A stretch of 64,000 nucleotides of DNA from Arcticibacter tournemirensis. GTDB taxonomy: Bacteria > Bacteroidota > Bacteroidia > Sphingobacteriales > Sphingobacteriaceae. The stretch spans positions 3,038,001 through 3,102,000 of the forward strand of contig NZ_VFPL01000001.1 of NCBI RefSeq assembly GCF_006716645.1, in the 5' to 3' direction. The position numbers were made by a program, and so were the translations under genes. Under the pieces are notes generated by a model. The model did not search any database. It was not told the DNA's origin and saw only the letters and a list, made by a program, of their open reading frames with translations. This document shows positions 61,375 to 64,000 of this stretch, piece after piece (positions within the stretch are counted from its first letter, which is position 1; each line of letters starts with the position of its first letter).

Positions 61375-61406
61375 TTGCAACATCATTTAGCATAATGTTA
61401 TCTTTG
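61375..61406 (+). promoter_or_regulatory. Promoter of alanine dehydrogenase
   Basis: TTG (61375-61377), 21-base spacer, TATCTTTG (61399-61406); exact -7 match with ideal spacing. Leader of about 58 bases to the ald ATG. Confidence 0.6.
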
Positions 61407-61467
61407 CATCACTTTTCGGATACTATTTGCAATAGTATTATTATATGTACATTCAAATTTAAAATTT

Positions 61468-62583
61468 ATGCGAATTGCAGTCCCTGCAGAAATTAAGAAC
61501 AATGAAAACCGCGTAGCAATGACGCCTGCCGGTGTCATTCATTTAGTGCGTTTCGGGCACGAAGTATTCATTCAAAAAGGCGCTGGTATCGGCTCCGGCT
61601 TTACTGATGAGGAATATCAGCAGGCAGGGGCTGTAATTGTTGACACGGCGGCAGAAGCGTGGTCAATGGATATGGTTATGAAGGTTAAAGAGCCCATTGC
61701 TTCTGAATATCAGTATTTCAGAGAAGGCCTGATCCTTTTTACCTATCTTCATCTTGCACCTGAACCTGAGCTAACTAAAGCGCTTATCGATAATAAAGTT
61801 GTCGGTATAGCTTATGAAACCGTACAGCTAGGTAATGGTTCGCTTCCTTTGCTGACGCCGATGAGCGAAGTCGCTGGTCGCATGTCAGCCCAGATCGGCG
61901 CTCAGTTCCTTGAGAAATCTCAGGGAGGGAAAGGTGTCTTACTGGCGGGCGTGCCCGGAGTAAAGCGGTCTAAAGTCGCTATTATCGGTGGTGGAGTCGC
62001 TGGCACGAATGCCGCTAAAATTGCGGTAGGCCTTGGTGCTGATGTTACAATTATCGACTTGAATCCTGATCGGCTTCGTCAGCTGGATGATATTTTTGGT
62101 TACCAGGTAACAACGCTTATGTCTAATCCTTATAATATCGGACTCGCCGTTAAGGAGTCGGACCTGGTGATTGGCGCTGTATTAATACCTGGTGCAAAGG
62201 CTCCCAAATTGGTTACTGAAGAAATGGTTCAGTCAATGGAGCAGGGCTCTGTCCTTGTAGATATCGCGATTGACCAGGGTGGTATCTTTGAAACTACCGA
62301 CAGAATTACTACACACGATAACCCTACATATATTAAACATGGCGTAGTTCATTATGCTGTTGCTAACATGCCTGGTGCTGTTCCAAGGACTTCGACGATC
62401 GCACTAACAAATGTAACTGTACCTTATGCAGTTCAGATAGCCAATAAAGGCTTTAAAAAGGCCTGTCTCGAAAACGAAGCGCTGCTTAAAGGTGTTAATA
62501 CGCTGGATGGCTATGTAACTTATAAAGCTGTAGCTGATTCTCATGCCCTGGGTTTTGAGAATGTGAAAAAGCTGCTTGCCTAG
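61468..62583 (+). CDS. ald: Alanine dehydrogenase
   Basis: A 371-residue NAD-dependent alanine dehydrogenase (alanine to pyruvate plus ammonia). The pyruvate-binding Lys is in MVMKVKEP (Lys74) and His in YLHLAPEP (His96). The NAD-binding [20 protein letters not shown] stretch and the C-terminal [17 protein letters not shown] block are as expected. Good promoter and perfect terminator, so monocistronic. Confidence 0.96.
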   Translation: MRIAVPAEIKNNENRVAMTPAGVIHLVRFGHEVFIQKGAGIGSGFTDEEYQQAGAVIVDTAAEAWSMDMVMKVKEPIASEYQYFREGLILFTYLHLAPEPELTKALIDNKVVGIAYETVQLGNGSLPLLTPMSEVAGRMSAQIGAQFLEKSQGGKGVLLAGVPGVKRSKVAIIGGGVAGTNAAKIAVGLGADVTIIDLNPDRLRQLDDIFGYQVTTLMSNPYNIGLAVKESDLVIGAVLIPGAKAPKLVTEEMVQSMEQGSVLVDIAIDQGGIFETTDRITTHDNPTYIKHGVVHYAVANMPGAVPRTSTIALTNVTVPYAVQIANKGFKKACLENEALLKGVNTLDGYVTYKAVADSHALGFENVKKLLA

Positions 62584-62616
62584 GCTTAATGGGTATTTTA
62601 AATATTATTGATGTAG

Positions 62617-62643
62617 CACCCGGCTGTCGCCGGGTGTTTTTTT
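62617..62643 (+). terminator. Intrinsic terminator of ald
   Basis: Perfect 8-bp GC-rich stem CACCCGGC/GCCGGGTG (62617-62624 and 62629-62636), four-base loop, seven T residues. Textbook rho-independent terminator. Confidence 0.95.
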
Positions 62644-62665
62644 ATTGTTAAATGACTATCATCAT

Positions 62666-62695
62666 TTTGATAAGGAATCTTTTTTGTCAATTTTG
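62666..62695 (+). promoter_or_regulatory. Putative queD promoter, leaderless
   Basis: TTTG (62666-62669), 18-base spacer, CAATTTTG (62688-62695; one mismatch to TAnnTTTG). ATG nine bases further. Confidence 0.45.
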
Positions 62696-62704
62696 CAGTT
62701 GAAT

Positions 62705-63061
62705 ATGATTATTTACAAACAATTCTTTTTTGATTCCGCTCATTTTTTGCCAAAGGTACCCAAGGGCCATAAATGCGGGGACTTACATGGACACACTTAT
62801 AAGCTTACGGTTTTCTTTGAAGGTGATCTTGATCCGGTGCAGGGATGGCTTATAGATTTTAATGAAATTAAAAAGATTGTTGATCCTGTTGTATCTTCTA
62901 TAGATCACAAGCTTTTAAATGATATTCCAGGGCTTGAGAATCCCACCAGCGAACTGCTTTCGGTATGGCTGTGGAATAAGATCAAACCTGAGCTTCCATT
63001 ACTAAGCCGTATAGAATTAAATGAGACCCCTACATCCGGGGTAGTATACGAGGGAGCCTAA
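62705..63061 (+). CDS. queD: 6-carboxy-tetrahydropterin synthase
   Basis: The ATG at 62705 is chosen since it begins MIIYKQFFFDSAHFL, the family start; a farther upstream codon (62645) lies before the promoter. The 118-residue protein has zinc ligands His13, His28 and His30 (HGH) and the catalytic Cys24 (GHKCGDLHGH), the signature of QueD/PTPS. It makes 6-carboxy-tetrahydropterin for queuosine and related 7-deazaguanine modifications. Length is normal. Other que genes are not in the window. Confidence 0.9.
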   Translation: MIIYKQFFFDSAHFLPKVPKGHKCGDLHGHTYKLTVFFEGDLDPVQGWLIDFNEIKKIVDPVVSSIDHKLLNDIPGLENPTSELLSVWLWNKIKPELPLLSRIELNETPTSGVVYEGA

Positions 63062-63069
63062 TCTTTCTT

Positions 63070-64000
63070 TTAGTGATTGTTTCTGCCGAATCTGTAAAAG
63101 ACAGAGGCCGATCCATATTGATGCGCATGTACCTGAGACTTTATCTCACGTGAGCGGAATATAACGGAAAAGTTAAGTGTCCACCGTTCTGCTGCATATT
63201 TCAATCCCACTTCCTGTGAAAATGCCATGCGCCTGGGGCTAAAGGTTACCGGCCCTTTATCATCATTAAACATCCCGCCCTGAATTGTTGCGTCATAGGC
63301 GATGAAGTGAAGTGAAGGTTGAGCAAAGAAGAATAATTCTCTGGAAGGCACACTATCAGTTGCAGAATTTGAAATACGGCTGTTTGTACTTACCGAGCTG
63401 AACAGGCGATTTATATTCCCCGCCCGGAAAAGGATACCAGCGCCTGCGCCCGAAAATGTAGTACCTATATTGGCATATCCTTTTAAGCTGAAGTCGGTAT
63501 GAGGTCCCGTTCTCGAGAGCAGCCTCGTATAATCAAAAGATGTATTAAGAGCAAGCTCATTGTTTACCTGATATTGCCAGCCGGTGACTTCATAAAACTT
63601 AACTACTTTATGAAGTAATTTCTGTGCATCCTCACCCAATGCGTCTGGACCTATTGTTCCGCAATTTAATGCAACCTGAAATACCTGTTCGTTATTCAGG
63701 AACCAGTTCATCTTAAACCCACCGTAAAGATAGGCGGCAAAGGGACGATCGACATATGAAATATCAGGAACAGATCCCGACTGGGCATTGTACATATACT
63801 GTCCGGCTTCAGCTTCCCATATTCTTTTTATCGTTTTTGAATCAGTACGATCTGAGTTAAGTGCACGTCTGAAGGTTATGAAAAGCCCGTTCGTGTAATA
63901 TCGGTCCTGTCCGTAAGCAAGATAAGCGTCATTCTCGCTTCTAAAGCCGAATTCATTGGCGAAATTTCTATTCTGAGAAAATGAAAAAGAAGCTAATAAC
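63070..64000 (-). CDS. LpxR-like lipid A deacylase, 5' end outside window
   Basis: The frame remains open to the window edge, where only the end of a signal peptide (LLASFSFSQ) is visible, so the N terminus is cut a few residues before. The protein is an outer-membrane barrel: FRSENDAYL and QDRYYTNGLFIT near the start are the LpxR/DUF2219 signature (Asn-Asp and Tyr-Thr-Asn-Gly), and aromatic-ended strands continue to VFYRFGRNNH. LpxR removes the 3'-acyloxyacyl group from lipid A and so remodels the cell surface. The catalytic His could not be placed with confidence. Ends convergent with queD. Confidence 0.82.
   Translation of the reverse strand, partial: LLASFSFSQNRNFANEFGFRSENDAYLAYGQDRYYTNGLFITFRRALNSDRTDSKTIKRIWEAEAGQYMYNAQSGSVPDISYVDRPFAAYLYGGFKMNWFLNNEQVFQVALNCGTIGPDALGEDAQKLLHKVVKFYEVTGWQYQVNNELALNTSFDYTRLLSRTGPHTDFSLKGYANIGTTFSGAGAGILFRAGNINRLFSSVSTNSRISNSATDSVPSRELFFFAQPSLHFIAYDATIQGGMFNDDKGPVTFSPRRMAFSQEVGLKYAAERWTLNFSVIFRSREIKSQVHAHQYGSASVFYRFGRNNH

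Overview
The window looks like a chromosomal segment of a Bacteroidota bacterium, most likely Sphingobacteriaceae (Pedobacter-like). The evidence is the T9SS proteins GldK/GldN, the short Bacteroidota-type primary sigma factor, many families typical of the phylum (DUF4886, DUF3570/DUF4266, DUF763, a very long metallophosphoesterase with an outer-membrane barrel, GTP-type PEP carboxykinase), promoters of the TTTG/TAnnTTTG type, and the near absence of Shine-Dalgarno sequences. No rRNA, tRNA, CRISPR array, prophage or insertion sequence was seen.

Layout. 1-8 kb: the 3' end of a NifX/NifB-like protein, a hotdog thioesterase, a secreted DUF922 zincin, a class III cyclase with guanylate-cyclase-like residues, a DUF4886 esterase-like protein, efp, and a 1200-residue phosphatase/kinase-like/Omp85 fusion. 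8-18 kb: a GAF protein, a TauE exporter, and an envelope redox operon (thioredoxin, ApbE, DUF4266 lipoprotein, DUF3570 barrel, PAP2) divergent from a two-component system, followed by a universal stress protein. 18-31 kb: poxB, xth, a sigma factor, a desaturase, a DEAD-box helicase, a ParE-type toxin-antitoxin pair, two paralogous GlxA regulators around an OmpA lipoprotein, and a HipA-like kinase with DUF3037. 31-43 kb: AsmA, a MASE3 histidine kinase, LD-carboxypeptidase, lspA, a G+C-rich orphan gene with a strong Shine-Dalgarno, yeiH-lysR, xerD and aroQ. 43-50 kb: a TPP-riboswitch thiamine salvage operon (thiM-thiE-thiD-tenA), a HigBA-like pair with a frameshifted toxin, ribD, prmC and DUF763. 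50-64 kb: EcsC, a BlaI/M56 regulatory pair with a twin operator, a gldK-gldN operon without gldL/gldM, pckG, ald, queD and the start-truncated part of an LpxR-like lipid A deacylase.

How the parts fit. Most operons serve the cell envelope (outer-membrane barrels, lipoproteins, T9SS parts, lipid A and peptidoglycan trimming, an M56 sensor), central metabolism (PoxB, PckG, Ald) or cofactor supply (thiamine, riboflavin, queuosine). The most unusual non-coding signals are a dispersed family of degenerate 7-bp-period arrays in intergenic DNA, sometimes as facing inverted arms; a set of genes whose -7 box lies 4-9 bases before the ATG, implying leaderless mRNAs; and a two-way hairpin upstream of prmC. 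The strongest candidates for poorly described biology are the ApbE/DUF4266/DUF3570 operon, the phosphatase/kinase-like/Omp85 fusion, the gldKN-only operon, and the orphan gene at 38.6 kb. All assignments were made by reading the sequence, without database searches.
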